6,339 nucleotides of DNA from Candidatus Parcubacteria bacterium (GCA_027024305.1 JALVSO010000017.1:1-6339); one strand, 5' to 3'; positions 1 through 4,566 are shown, numbered from the stretch's first letter. Notes: a model not told the origin generated them from the sequence alone. Made by a program: numbers and translations.

Positions 1-68
1 TTGTGGAGGCTCTGACCAATCTATCATTGCCTTCCGGAATAAATGTTGATGTTAAGATGATTGACTAG
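1..68 (+). CDS. rpsJ: 30S ribosomal protein S10, C-terminal end (partial)
   Basis: This is the last 21 codons of S10, in frame from position 3 and ending in TAG at 66-68. The visible residues VEALTNLSLPSGINVDVKMI match the S10 C-terminus, whose usual form is VDALxxLxLPxGVxVxIKL. S10 is a small-subunit head protein and also the NusE transcription antitermination factor. It is normally the first gene of the S10 operon, and rplC, rplD, rplW and rplB follow here in the standard order. The stop codon sits inside a perfect small hairpin (63-80). The 5' part lies outside the window. Identification rests on a short segment but is strengthened by synteny. Confidence 0.9.
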   Translation, partial: VEALTNLSLPSGINVDVKMID

Positions 69-80
69 CTCTTGCTAGTC
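63..80 (+). other. Small perfect hairpin over the rpsJ stop codon
   Basis: GACTAGC (63-69), loop TCTT, GCTAGTC (74-80): a perfect 7-bp stem. It contains the rpsJ TAG and has no T-run after it. It is the first of four consecutive inverted repeats between rpsJ and rplC. A role in mRNA 3'-end formation, processing or stability is inference. Confidence 0.6.
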
Positions 81-88
81 TGCTCATA

Positions 89-115
89 GGGGGCGGCAGC
101 TACGCTGCCGCCCCC
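89..115 (+). other. Very stable GC-rich hairpin after rpsJ (terminator-like, no T-run)
   Basis: GGGGGCGGCAGC (89-100), loop TAC, GCTGCCGCCCCC (104-115): a perfect 12-bp GC stem in an otherwise AT-rich region. The sequence after it is CATTGAG, so the U-tract of a classical intrinsic terminator is missing. It could weaken read-through, protect the rpsJ mRNA end, or act as a processing signal. Confidence 0.65.
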
Positions 116-117
116 CA

Positions 118-135
118 TTGAGTAAAATTACTCAA
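118..135 (+). other. Perfect 18-bp palindromic hairpin
   Basis: TTGAGTAA (118-125), two A, TTACTCAA (128-135) forms a perfect inverted repeat two bases after the GC-rich hairpin. It could be a protein-binding palindrome or another RNA hairpin. Nothing in the sequence decides between these. Confidence 0.5.
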
Positions 136-153
136 AATTATAAATAAATCCGT

Positions 154-255
154 CCCAGCACCACTTTTGTTACGGAAGTTTAATTCCGACTCTATAAGTT
201 GTGAATTAAAAAGTGTTAATTTTAAATAATTTATTTTTACAAAAGTGGTGCTGGG
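154..255. repeat. Terminal-inverted-repeat element, copy 1
   Basis: This 102-bp AT-rich segment is bounded by perfect 17-bp inverted repeats, CCCAGCACCACTTTTGT (154-170) and its complement (239-255). The same 13-bp ends (AGCACCACTTTTG/CAAAAGTGGTGCT) recur at 3605-3699 and 4137-4236, while the interiors differ except for a T-rich stretch before the right end. It encodes no protein. It could be a MITE-like non-autonomous element or a structured intergenic RNA. I see no convincing target-site duplication. It lies between rpsJ and rplC and ends 49 bp before the rplC start. Confidence 0.75.
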
Positions 256-304
256 CAACGGTCAAACCAATGTCGTAAAGATAAGTTTGTAATAAATAAA
301 AGTT

Positions 305-913
305 ATGAAAAAATTTATTTTAGGTAAAAAGGATAGGATGACCCAAATCTTTGATCAGAATGGATTTGCGGTACCCGTAACAGTTATTAATTTTGAGAAT
401 AATAAAATCATCGGTTTCAAAACTGAAGAAAAAGATGGTTACAACGCCGTGATTGTTGGAACCGGAGAGCAAAAAGAGTCCAGAATGACCAAGGCCGTTC
501 TGGGTCAAAGAGGTGGAGCCATTAGAGATGTTAAAGAATTCAGAGTAGATAATTTGGATGATTATAAGGTGGGAGATGGAATAACCTTGGATATTCTTGA
601 AGAAGGAGATAAGGTTACCATCTCATCCATTTCCAAAGGTAAAGGTTTTCAGGGAGGTGTTAAGCGATGAGGATTTTCCGGGGGGAGGAGATCTCATGGA
701 AATAAGCATGCCGAAAGAGAGGTTGGTTCCATCGGAGCCGGAACTACACCGGGAAGAGTTTGAAAAGGAAAGAAAATGCCCGGAAGAATGGGATCCGATA
801 GAATCACCGTTAAGAATTTAAAGATTCAGAAGATTGATAGGGAGAATAATAGAATCTTCATTAAGGGGGCAATAGCTGGAAAACCTGGAACTTTAGTGGA
901 AATAAAAGCTTAA
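305..913 (+). CDS. rplC: 50S ribosomal protein L3, with two in-frame UGA codons read as Trp
   Basis: L3 binds 23S rRNA near its 3' end, reaches toward the peptidyl-transferase centre and starts large-subunit assembly. The frame gives 202 residues, close to the usual length of about 205-210. The N-terminus opens with KFILGKKDRMTQIFDQNG. The hallmark GKGFQGG, SHGNKH, GSIGAGTTPGRV and KGKKMPGRMG blocks follow in order, ending in TAA (911-913). TGA occurs in frame at 668-670 (residue 122, VKR-x-GF, where E. coli L3 has Trp) and 761-763 (residue 153, GRV-x-KGKKM, an aromatic position). A standard-code caller would split the gene into a 121-aa fragment and lose the C-terminal third. The ATG at 305 matches the family start. 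No Shine-Dalgarno precedes it; the leader is A/T-rich. Confidence 0.95.
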
Positions 914-933
914 AATTGGCACACTACTTCCTT

Positions 934-993
934 AATTTTTAAAAATAAATTTTCACTGTATAAGAAATACAGCTCAAATTATTTTTAAAAATT
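934..993. repeat. Imperfect palindrome with CTGTAT/ATACAG core
   Basis: The left arm (934-961) pairs with the right arm (967-993) around a 5-nt loop, AAGAA. The outer part AATTTTTAAAAATAA is perfectly complementary, then a short mismatched patch (TCA against CTC), then the core CTGTAT/ATACAG. The same layout of TTTTCAC, GTAT...ATAC, GCTCAAA is seen in the next palindrome, so these are probably two copies of one family. Confidence 0.6.
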
Positions 994-1039
994 GCCTCGT
1001 ATTGCACTCAATTTTAAAACTTTTATTCAGGTTATAGTT

Positions 1040-1161
1040 GAAATTTCCAAAATTAACGCCTAACTTTATTAGCTTCGCATAAATTATTTTTCACCGTATT
1101 TAAATACGGCTCAAAATAATTTTGCTCGCTTCCTCGTTATGCATTTAATTTTGAAAATTTC
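1040..1161. repeat. 122-bp nested palindrome with CCGTATTTAAATACGG core
   Basis: The outer arms GAAATTTCCAAAATTAA (1040-1056) and TTAATTTTGAAAATTTC (1145-1161) match with one mismatch. The next pair is GCATAA (1077-1082) with TTATGC (1137-1142). The inner stem is AAATTATTTT (1081-1090) with AAAATAATTT (1113-1122), around the perfect 16-bp palindrome CCGTATTTAAATACGG (1094-1109). TCA and CTC flank that core, as in the 934-993 palindrome. It could be an RNA structure in the rplC-rplD transcript or a small repetitive palindromic element. Confidence 0.65.
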
Positions 1162-1198
1162 AATATCTATAATTTTAGATAAAAATTTTTAAATAGTC

Positions 1199-1231
1199 TG
1201 GTGGAAAATTTGCTCCGTAAATTTTCCACCA
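1199..1231 (+). other. 13-bp perfect hairpin in the rplC-rplD gap
   Basis: TGGTGGAAAATTT (1199-1211), loop GCTCCGT, AAATTTTCCACCA (1219-1231). No T-run follows. It is immediately followed by two further hairpins (1238-1258 and 1258-1276). Confidence 0.6.
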
Positions 1232-1237
1232 TACAAT

Positions 1238-1276
1238 TTTGAAAATTTGATTTTCAAACAAGACTGGTTGTCTTGT
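1238..1276 (+). other. Two abutting hairpins before rplD
   Basis: TTTGAAAA/TTTTCAAA (1238-1245 with 1251-1258) is followed directly by ACAAGAC/GTCTTGT (1258-1264 with 1270-1276, loop TGGTT). Both stems are perfect. They share one base, so the arms could compete slightly. They may belong to a structured rplD leader. Confidence 0.45.
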
Positions 1277-1290
1277 AAATAAATTACCAA

Positions 1291-1343
1291 GGGCGAAAGT
1301 CCAATTATCAAGAGTCTTTTCTAATCGGAAAAAGAGAAAGGAC
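1291..1343 (+). promoter_or_regulatory. Possible structured leader of rplD, with a paired AAAGGA
   Basis: GGGC-GAAA-GTCC (1291-1302) forms a short stem with a GNRA-type tetraloop. Then GTCTTTTCT (1314-1322) can pair with AGAAAGGAC (1335-1343; eight Watson-Crick pairs and one G-U). The second stem would hide AAAGGA, the only purine-rich ribosome-binding-like sequence upstream of the rplD ATG at 1359. Its spacing of about 16 nt is long for a Shine-Dalgarno. L4 is a known autoregulator of the S10 operon in E. coli. A comparable role here is inference only. Confidence 0.3.
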
Positions 1344-1358
1344 AATAATAAAATTTGT

Positions 1359-2024
1359 ATGAAGTCAAAAATTTACGATATTAAAGGTAAAGAATCCGGA
1401 GAGATTGATTTGCCGGAAAATATTTTTGGTTTAGACCTAAACAACGATCTTGTGCACCAGGTTATCGTTTCAATGATGTCTAACCAAAGACAGGTTCTTG
1501 CTCACACCAAGGGGCGAGGGGAAGTGTCCGGGGGTGGTAAAAAACCTTGGAAACAAAAGGGTACCGGTAGGGCCAGACATGGTTCCATCAGGTCTCCTAT
1601 CTGGAGAGGTGGAGGAATCACCTTCGGTCCAACTAAGGAAAGGAATTTTAAGAAGAAAATCAATGCCAAGATGAAAACCGTGGCTTTGATGCAGATTCTT
1701 TCTCAAAAATTCAAGGATGGAGAAATTATTTTTGTGGACAGCATTTCTCTGGAAGCACCTAAAACCAAGGAAGCAAAATCAATTCTTGATGCGCTGGCTT
1801 CCGTTAAGGGTTTTGAAATGCTAACCAAGAAGAAAAACAATTCCGCCATCATTTTTGATACGGAATTAAATCAAAATAATATTAAATCCTTTGCCAACAT
1901 TTCCAATGTTAGAACCGAGGAGTTTAGAAAAATAAATCCTTTGGATATTCTGAACTACAAATATTTGGTTATTACGAAGCCGGAGGAGTCCATTGAATTA
2001 TTAAGTAATAAGCTAAACAAATAG
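1359..2024 (+). CDS. rplD: 50S ribosomal protein L4
   Basis: L4 (221 aa; 201 in E. coli) is a primary 23S rRNA-binding protein whose long internal loop lines the peptide exit tunnel. The diagnostic loop is plain at about residues 51-90: HTKGRGEVSGGGKKPWKQKG, then TGRARHGSIRSPIWRGGG, then the FGP block. The globular C-terminal part follows, with ILDALA, NISNVRTEE, NPLDILNYKYLVIT and a short Lys-rich end. The gene has no TGA; its two Trp codons in the loop are TGG, which shows UGG is used alongside UGA. It stops at TAG (2022-2024), two bases before the rplW ATG, so the pair is translationally coupled. The ATG at 1359 fits the L4 N-terminus. Confidence 0.96.
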   Translation: MKSKIYDIKGKESGEIDLPENIFGLDLNNDLVHQVIVSMMSNQRQVLAHTKGRGEVSGGGKKPWKQKGTGRARHGSIRSPIWRGGGITFGPTKERNFKKKINAKMKTVALMQILSQKFKDGEIIFVDSISLEAPKTKEAKSILDALASVKGFEMLTKKKNNSAIIFDTELNQNNIKSFANISNVRTEEFRKINPLDILNYKYLVITKPEESIELLSNKLNK

Positions 2025-2026
2025 GT

Positions 2027-2308
2027 ATGAATATTTCAGCAGACAAAACAATCATCATTAAGCCAAGGCTTACCGAGAAATCGGCAATCTTGCAGGAAGA
2101 TGGTGTGTACACCTTTGACATAGCTCCCGACGCCAATAAGTCGGAAGTGAAAAAGGAAATCCAAAGGATTTATAAGGTTACTCCGGTTAAGGTAAATATT
2201 GCCAAGGCGGAACCGAAAAAGGTTTTCGTTAGAGGTAGGTGAGGGAAGAAGGGAGGAGTGAAGAAGGCTTATGTATACCTTAAAAAAGGAGACAAAATAA
2301 CTTTATAG
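2027..2308 (+). CDS. rplW: 50S ribosomal protein L23, with one in-frame UGA read as Trp
   Basis: L23 (93 aa) lies at the polypeptide exit site and docks trigger factor and SRP. Family features are the N-terminal IIIKPRLTEKSA, the TFDIAPDANKSEVKKEIQRI helix region, the KVTPVKVNIAKAEPKK strand, and the C-terminal KKAYVYLKKGDKI block. That last block lies beyond an in-frame TGA at 2240-2242 (residue 72, in VRGR-x-GKKGG). The gene truly ends at TAG (2306-2308). With the standard code it would lose its conserved last strand. Position 72 is variable in the family, so this site proves read-through but says less than others about which amino acid is inserted. The start follows the rplD stop by two bases. 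Confidence 0.95.
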
Positions 2309-2325
2309 TCTAAAAATTGGCGCAA

Positions 2326-2380
2326 GAAGCCGGACTTGTCAGGTATGGTTTGGCGCGTGGTTGCTGACAAGTCCGGCTTC
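2326..2380. repeat. Perfect 17-bp inverted repeat after rplW
   Basis: GAAGCCGGACTTGTCAG (2326-2342) is exactly complementary to 2364-2380, with a 21-nt loop containing TTTGGCGCGTGG. It starts 17 bp after the rplW stop and is much more GC-rich than its surroundings. No T-run follows, so it is not a standard terminator. It may be a transcript-processing or stability hairpin, or a mobile palindrome. CGTGGTTG occurs both in the loop (2356) and shortly after it (2389). Confidence 0.7.
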
Positions 2381-2501
2381 GTGGAAAAGCGTGGTTGTGT
2401 GGAAAATCTCGTACTTCGTGAAAAAGTATCTCATTTCATTTTGAAATCACAAAATAAATTGAGTTTAAAAAACTTGTAAATAAAATAAAAATAAAACTGT
2501 C

Positions 2502-2569
2502 ATCCCGGCAACAAACTTTTCTCAAATTTTCTTTAGAAAATTTGATTGAAAAATTTAGTTATCCGGGAT
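2502..2569. repeat. 68-bp palindromic element with ATCCCGG/CCGGGAT ends
   Basis: The ends ATCCCGG (2502-2508) and CCGGGAT (2563-2569) pair. The arms continue through AAC/GTT and an imperfect T-rich stretch to the inner stem TCAAATTTTC/GAAAATTTGA around a TTTA loop near 2532-2535. It lies 60 bp upstream of the rplB start. The flanks CTGTC and CTAGAG recall palindromic dispersed repeats of other bacteria with 'GTCATCCCGG...CCGGGATC' ends. That resemblance is from memory and may be convergent. Confidence 0.6.
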
Positions 2570-2629
2570 CTAGAGAAATTAAAAACTATCGAGAACAAAA
2601 CTCGGATAATAAATATTAAGAAAAAGAAA

Positions 2630-3484
2630 ATGGCAATTAAAAGATATAAACCGACATCAAACGGTGTTAGAAATATGACGGTTGTGAATTATAAGGAGTT
2701 TTTGACTACTTCAAAGTCATCTCCTTTAAAATCCCTAACCAAGGGAACTAAAAACACGGCCGCCAGAAACAACAGGGGAAGAATTACTTCCCGATTTAGA
2801 GGAGGAGGAAATAAGAGACTTTTCCGAAATATTGATTTTAAATTTGATAAGCTGAATATTCCGGCTAAGATTGAAACAGTGGAATATGATCCTTTTCGAT
2901 CAGCTTTCATCTCTTTGGTGGTTTATGCCGATGGAGAGAGAAGATATATTTTGGCCTGAAAGGGGGTCAAGGCCGGCGACAAATTCGTTGTGGCTGAAGA
3001 AACCGATGTGGAAATCGGAAACAGAATGAAATTAAAAAATATTCCTGTGGGTACATTCGTTTACAATGTGGAGATTAAGCCCAACGGAGGAGCCAAGTTG
3101 GCTCGTTCAGCCGGTAACTCCATTGAGGTGGCCGCCCTTGACGAGGGGAAGGTTCATCTAAAAATGCCTTCGGGAGAGGTTAGAAAGGTTTCCGCCGAGG
3201 CTTTTGCTACCATTGGAGAAGCCTCCAATTCAGATCACAAGCTGGTTAATATTGGAAAGGCCGGTAGGGCTCGTCAGATGAGGAGGAGACCAAAGGTTAG
3301 AGGTTCGGCCATGAACCCGGTAGATCATCCCTACGGAGGTGGAGAAGGTAGAGCCGGGGTTGGAATGAGAAGGTTGAAGACCAAGTGAGGAAAGCCGGCC
3401 GGAAAAGGTCAAAAGACCAGAAGGCCAAAGAAGTATTCCAATTCCGATATTGTCAGACATCGAAATTACAAGAAAAGGAAATAA
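2630..3484 (+). CDS. rplB: 50S ribosomal protein L2, with two in-frame UGA codons read as Trp
   Basis: L2 (284 aa; 273 in E. coli) is a universally conserved 23S-binding protein needed for subunit joining and peptidyl-transferase activity. Blocks in order are MAIKRYKPTSNGVRNMTVV, RNNRGRITSRFRGGGNKRL, KIETVEYDPFRSAFISLVVY, ADGERRYILA, IPVGTFVYNVEIKPNGG, LARSAGN, MPSGEVRKV, IGKAGRAR, RGSAMNPVDHPYGGGEGR and C-terminal KTRRPKKYSN. TGA occurs at 2957-2959 (residue 110) and 3386-3388 (residue 253). The latter is the Trp of the conserved PWGKP motif, read here as K-W-GKP. The ATG at 2630 is chosen because MAIKRYKPTS is the family start. An in-frame TTG at 2546 would add 28 unlike residues encoded by a palindrome. 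The usual HPHGGGEG is HPYGGGEG here. The gene ends in TAA and is followed at once by a terminator. Confidence 0.96.
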
Positions 3485-3487
3485 TTT

Positions 3488-3513
3488 AAAAAATCCCCAA
3501 GGGGGGATTTTTT
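3488..3513 (+). terminator. Intrinsic terminator after rplB
   Basis: AAAAAATCCCC (3488-3498), loop AAGG, GGGGATTTTTT (3503-3513) starts four bases after the rplB stop. The GC core plus T6 is a textbook rho-independent terminator, and the A6 on the other side could also serve the minus strand. It marks the end of this ribosomal transcript at L2. Confidence 0.88.
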
Positions 3514-3604
3514 ATACCATTTCCAAAAAAGCTCTGCGTTCCTTTCAAAAAGTTGGTTCAAGTTAAAAGTCGCAAGAAGCAAGTTACAAGAAGAATAACA
3601 ATCG

Positions 3605-3699
3605 AGCACCACTTTTGAAAAAGTATCAAAACAAAACCCAACTCTTCCAGTATTACAAGCCAACACTCTAAAATTTTTTATTCCTACAAAAGTGGTGCT
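3605..3699. repeat. Terminal-inverted-repeat element, copy 2
   Basis: AGCACCACTTTTG (3605-3617) and CAAAAGTGGTGCT (3687-3699) are perfect 13-bp inverted repeats around an AT-rich interior. Its right end (TTTTTATTCCTACAAAAG) resembles that of copy 3, and the first bases after the left end (AAAAA) are also shared. It is the first half of a composite unit of about 210 bp repeated at 4139. It contains no coding sequence. Confidence 0.8.
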
Positions 3700-3719
3700 T
3701 GGCATTGCCCGACTTTTTT

Positions 3720-3810
3720 CGAATCCTGTCCTTTTCGGCAAAAAACAACAAAACCGAAGCATTCGCTTCGGTTTTGGTATTTTGCGGAAATGTAATTCGG
3801 ACAGGATTCG
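3720..3810. repeat. tRNA-Ser-end/terminator palindrome, copy A
   Basis: The left arm CGAATCCTGTCCTTTTCGGC resembles the 3' end of the tRNA-Ser gene at 4547-4631. The centre is the perfect 11-bp hairpin AAAACCGAAGC/GCTTCGGTTTT with loop ATTC (3750-3775). The right arm returns as the complement of the same tRNA end. Positions 3723-3790 are identical over 68 bp to 4258-4325. Compared with copy C, the right arm carries 8 extra bases (TAATTCGG). The hairpin with A and T runs on both sides could terminate transcription in either direction. Confidence 0.8.
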
Positions 3811-3859
3811 GCGCCGGTTCTAAGCTCATCAGCTCCTTCGTTTCACTTCGGAGCTTCTT

Positions 3860-4023
3860 ATGCCACTTCCAAAAATTCATAGGGATAATTTTCAAAAATT
3901 TAATTTTTGGCAAAATAAAAAAAACGAAGGCTTAGTAATCTAAGTTGAGGATTTTTTATAAAGCCAGGAGTTAAATTTTTGGAAAATAGACCTTATGACT
4001 ATATGAATTTTTGGAAATGGCAT
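3860..4023. repeat. 164-bp imperfect palindrome
   Basis: The outer arms are 22 bp (3860-3881 and 4002-4023) with a single mismatch, for example GCCACTTCCAAAAATTCATA on the left. Complementarity continues inward, with gaps, through TTTTCAAAAATTTAA against TTAAATTTTTGGAAAA, down to the core CTTAG-TAAT-CTAAG (3931-3944). The two halves may descend from an inverted duplication. No open frame inside looks like a protein. Confidence 0.65.
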
Positions 4024-4045
4024 TGGCTAAGAACCCTTCCCACCT

Positions 4046-4132
4046 ATCGCCTCGTAAACATCGGCGATTTCCTCACTTCGTTCGGAACCGGATTGAAAGC
4101 AAAGCAGTTTGCTTTCAATCCCCGACGCGGGG
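4046..4132 (+). other. Cluster of three short hairpins
   Basis: ATCGCC/GGCGAT (4046-4051 with 4063-4068) is followed by a perfect 14-bp stem GGATTGAAAGCAAA/TTTGCTTTCAATCC (4090-4103 with 4108-4121, loop GCAG). Overlapping its end is CCCC-gacgc-GGGG (4120-4132). They directly precede terminal-inverted-repeat copy 3. No T-run follows any of them, so they are structures of unknown role. Confidence 0.55.
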
Positions 4133-4136
4133 ACGC

Positions 4137-4236
4137 CGAGCACCACTTTTGAAAAAATGTTCAAGTAAGGATTTAACTTTTTTTGATACACTAATTAAGA
4201 TTTTAAATCTTTTTATTCCCACAAAAGTGGTGCTCG
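4137..4236. repeat. Terminal-inverted-repeat element, copy 3
   Basis: CGAGCACCACTTTTG (4137-4151) and CAAAAGTGGTGCTCG (4222-4236) are perfect 15-bp inverted repeats. The first 13 bp inward match copies 1 and 2. The interior differs from copy 2 except for AAAAA next to the left end and TTTTTATTCC next to the right end. The distance from the left end to the next terminator hairpin is 146 bp here and 145 bp in the copy at 3605, showing that the two composites are homologous. Confidence 0.8.
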
Positions 4237-4254
4237 ACATAGCCCCGCTCTTTT

Positions 4255-4345
4255 CTCATCCTGTCCTTTTCGGCAAAAAACAACAAAACCGAAGCATTCG
4301 CTTCGGTTTTGGTATTTTGCGGAAAGGTGGTTCGGACAGGATTCG
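4255..4345. repeat. tRNA-Ser-end/terminator palindrome, copy B
   Basis: It has the same organisation as copy A, with the hairpin AAAACCGAAGC/GCTTCGGTTTT at 4285-4310. It shares 68 identical bases with copy A (4258-4325 = 3723-3790). The right arm reads GGAAAGG, then 8 extra bases (TGGTTCGG), then ACAGGATTCG, so neither arm is a complete tRNA end. It could terminate transcription in both directions. Confidence 0.8.
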
Positions 4346-4353
4346 GCTCCCCA

Positions 4354-4400
4354 GTGTGGCTTTGAAACACAACGAGGCAAAGCTCACACGCGTAGCCTCG
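4354..4400. repeat. Overlapping inverted repeats GTGTGGCTTTG and CGAGGC
   Basis: GTGTGGCTTTG (4354-4364) pairs with CAAAGCTCACAC (4378-4389) with a one-base bulge. CGAGGC (4373-4378) pairs with GCCTCG (4395-4400). The two stems overlap and are mutually exclusive, or pseudoknotted if on one RNA. Their function is unknown. Confidence 0.4.
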
Positions 4401-4402
4401 CC

Positions 4403-4480
4403 GGGCAGACATAACTTTTGAAAAATATTCCTCACATTCGTTCGGTTACTTTTCAAAAAGTTATATTGCTGCCCTTTTTT
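4403..4480 (+). terminator. Large imperfect hairpin followed by T6
   Basis: GGGCAGACATAACTTTTGAAAA (from 4403) pairs imperfectly with 4450-4474, which ends in GTTATATTGCTGCCC, and TTTTTT follows at 4475-4480. It sits where copies A and B have the terminal-inverted-repeat element, and its AACTTTTGAAAAA resembles their CACTTTTGAAAAA. It may be a diverged fourth member of that family, a plus-strand terminator, or both. Confidence 0.45.
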
Positions 4481-4566
4481 CGAACCCTGTCCTTTCCGGC
4501 AAAGATACAACAAAACCGAAGCATTCGCTTCGGTTTTGGTATTTTGCGGAAAGGACAGGATTCGAA
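4479..4566. repeat. tRNA-Ser-end/terminator palindrome, copy C (at the real tRNA)
   Basis: An 88-bp near-perfect palindrome. The left arm (4479-4522) begins TTCGAACCCTGTCCTTTCCG. The right arm (4527-4566) is the actual 3' part of the minus-strand tRNA-Ser plus its downstream flank. The arms differ by one substitution and four single-base or short gaps. The left arm is therefore an inverted copy of the T-loop half and acceptor 3' strand of the tRNA. This copy probably shows the source of copies A and B. Confidence 0.8.
4512..4537 (-). terminator. Intrinsic terminator of tRNA-Ser
   Basis: An 11-bp stem AAAACCGAAGC/GCTTCGGTTTT with loop ATTC lies 9 bp downstream of the tRNA 3' end on the minus strand. 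Read on that strand, the stem ends in TTTT. The stem is symmetric, so it can also work on the plus strand. The same hairpin occurs at 3750-3775 and 4285-4310. Confidence 0.7.

Larger units (their letters stand above)
914..1358 (+). other. 445-bp intergenic stretch rplC-rplD, no gene, serial hairpins
   Basis: No coding sequence is credible here: all frames hit TAA or TAG often, even when TGA is read as Trp. The stretch holds several inverted repeats in series, each listed separately, and the rplD leader. A gap of this size between rplC and rplD is unusual because these genes are normally packed within tens of bases. Confidence 0.8.
3514..4546. other. 1-kb gene-free, repeat-rich region
   Basis: No reading frame on either strand looks like a protein, even with UGA as Trp. 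Open frames of 60-136 codons run across hairpins and repeats, and the same peptide appears wherever the repeat recurs. Contents in order: terminal-inverted-repeat element 2, tRNA-end palindrome A, a 164-bp palindrome, perfect hairpins, terminal-inverted-repeat element 3, palindrome B, a CGAGGC/GCCTCG cluster, a GGGCAG/CTGCCC inverted repeat, and palindrome C abutting tRNA-Ser. Confidence 0.8.

Noticed and set aside
199..228. Promoter TTGTGA - 18 bp - TAAATA upstream of rplC
   Set aside because: A weak match in very AT-rich DNA inside an inverted-repeat element; not distinguishable from chance.
597..821. 74-codon frame overlapping rplC
   Set aside because: It lies in another frame inside the recoded C-terminal third of L3, which explains the sequence fully.
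2546..2629. N-terminal extension of L2 from a TTG at 2546
   Set aside because: The extra 28 residues are low-complexity, overlap a palindromic repeat and lack similarity to L2. MAIKRYKPTS at 2630 is the family start.
305..3388. rplC, rplW and rplB as pseudogenes or split by sequencing errors
   Set aside because: Every interruption is exactly a TGA with the frame kept on both sides. No TAA, TAG or frameshift occurs inside, and conserved motifs continue after each one in several essential genes.
4255..4345. Additional tRNA gene or pseudo-tRNA at palindromes A and B
   Set aside because: Only the acceptor/T-arm end is present, in inverted duplicate. No D-arm or anticodon arm can be folded.
4011..4421. 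136-codon open frame on the plus strand
   Set aside because: It runs across hairpins, the inverted-repeat element and palindrome B. Its peptide has no fold-like features, and the same text recurs with the repeats.
3605..4566. CRISPR array
   Set aside because: Only two or three long repeats with unequal, structured intervals; no short regular repeat-spacer pattern and no cas gene.
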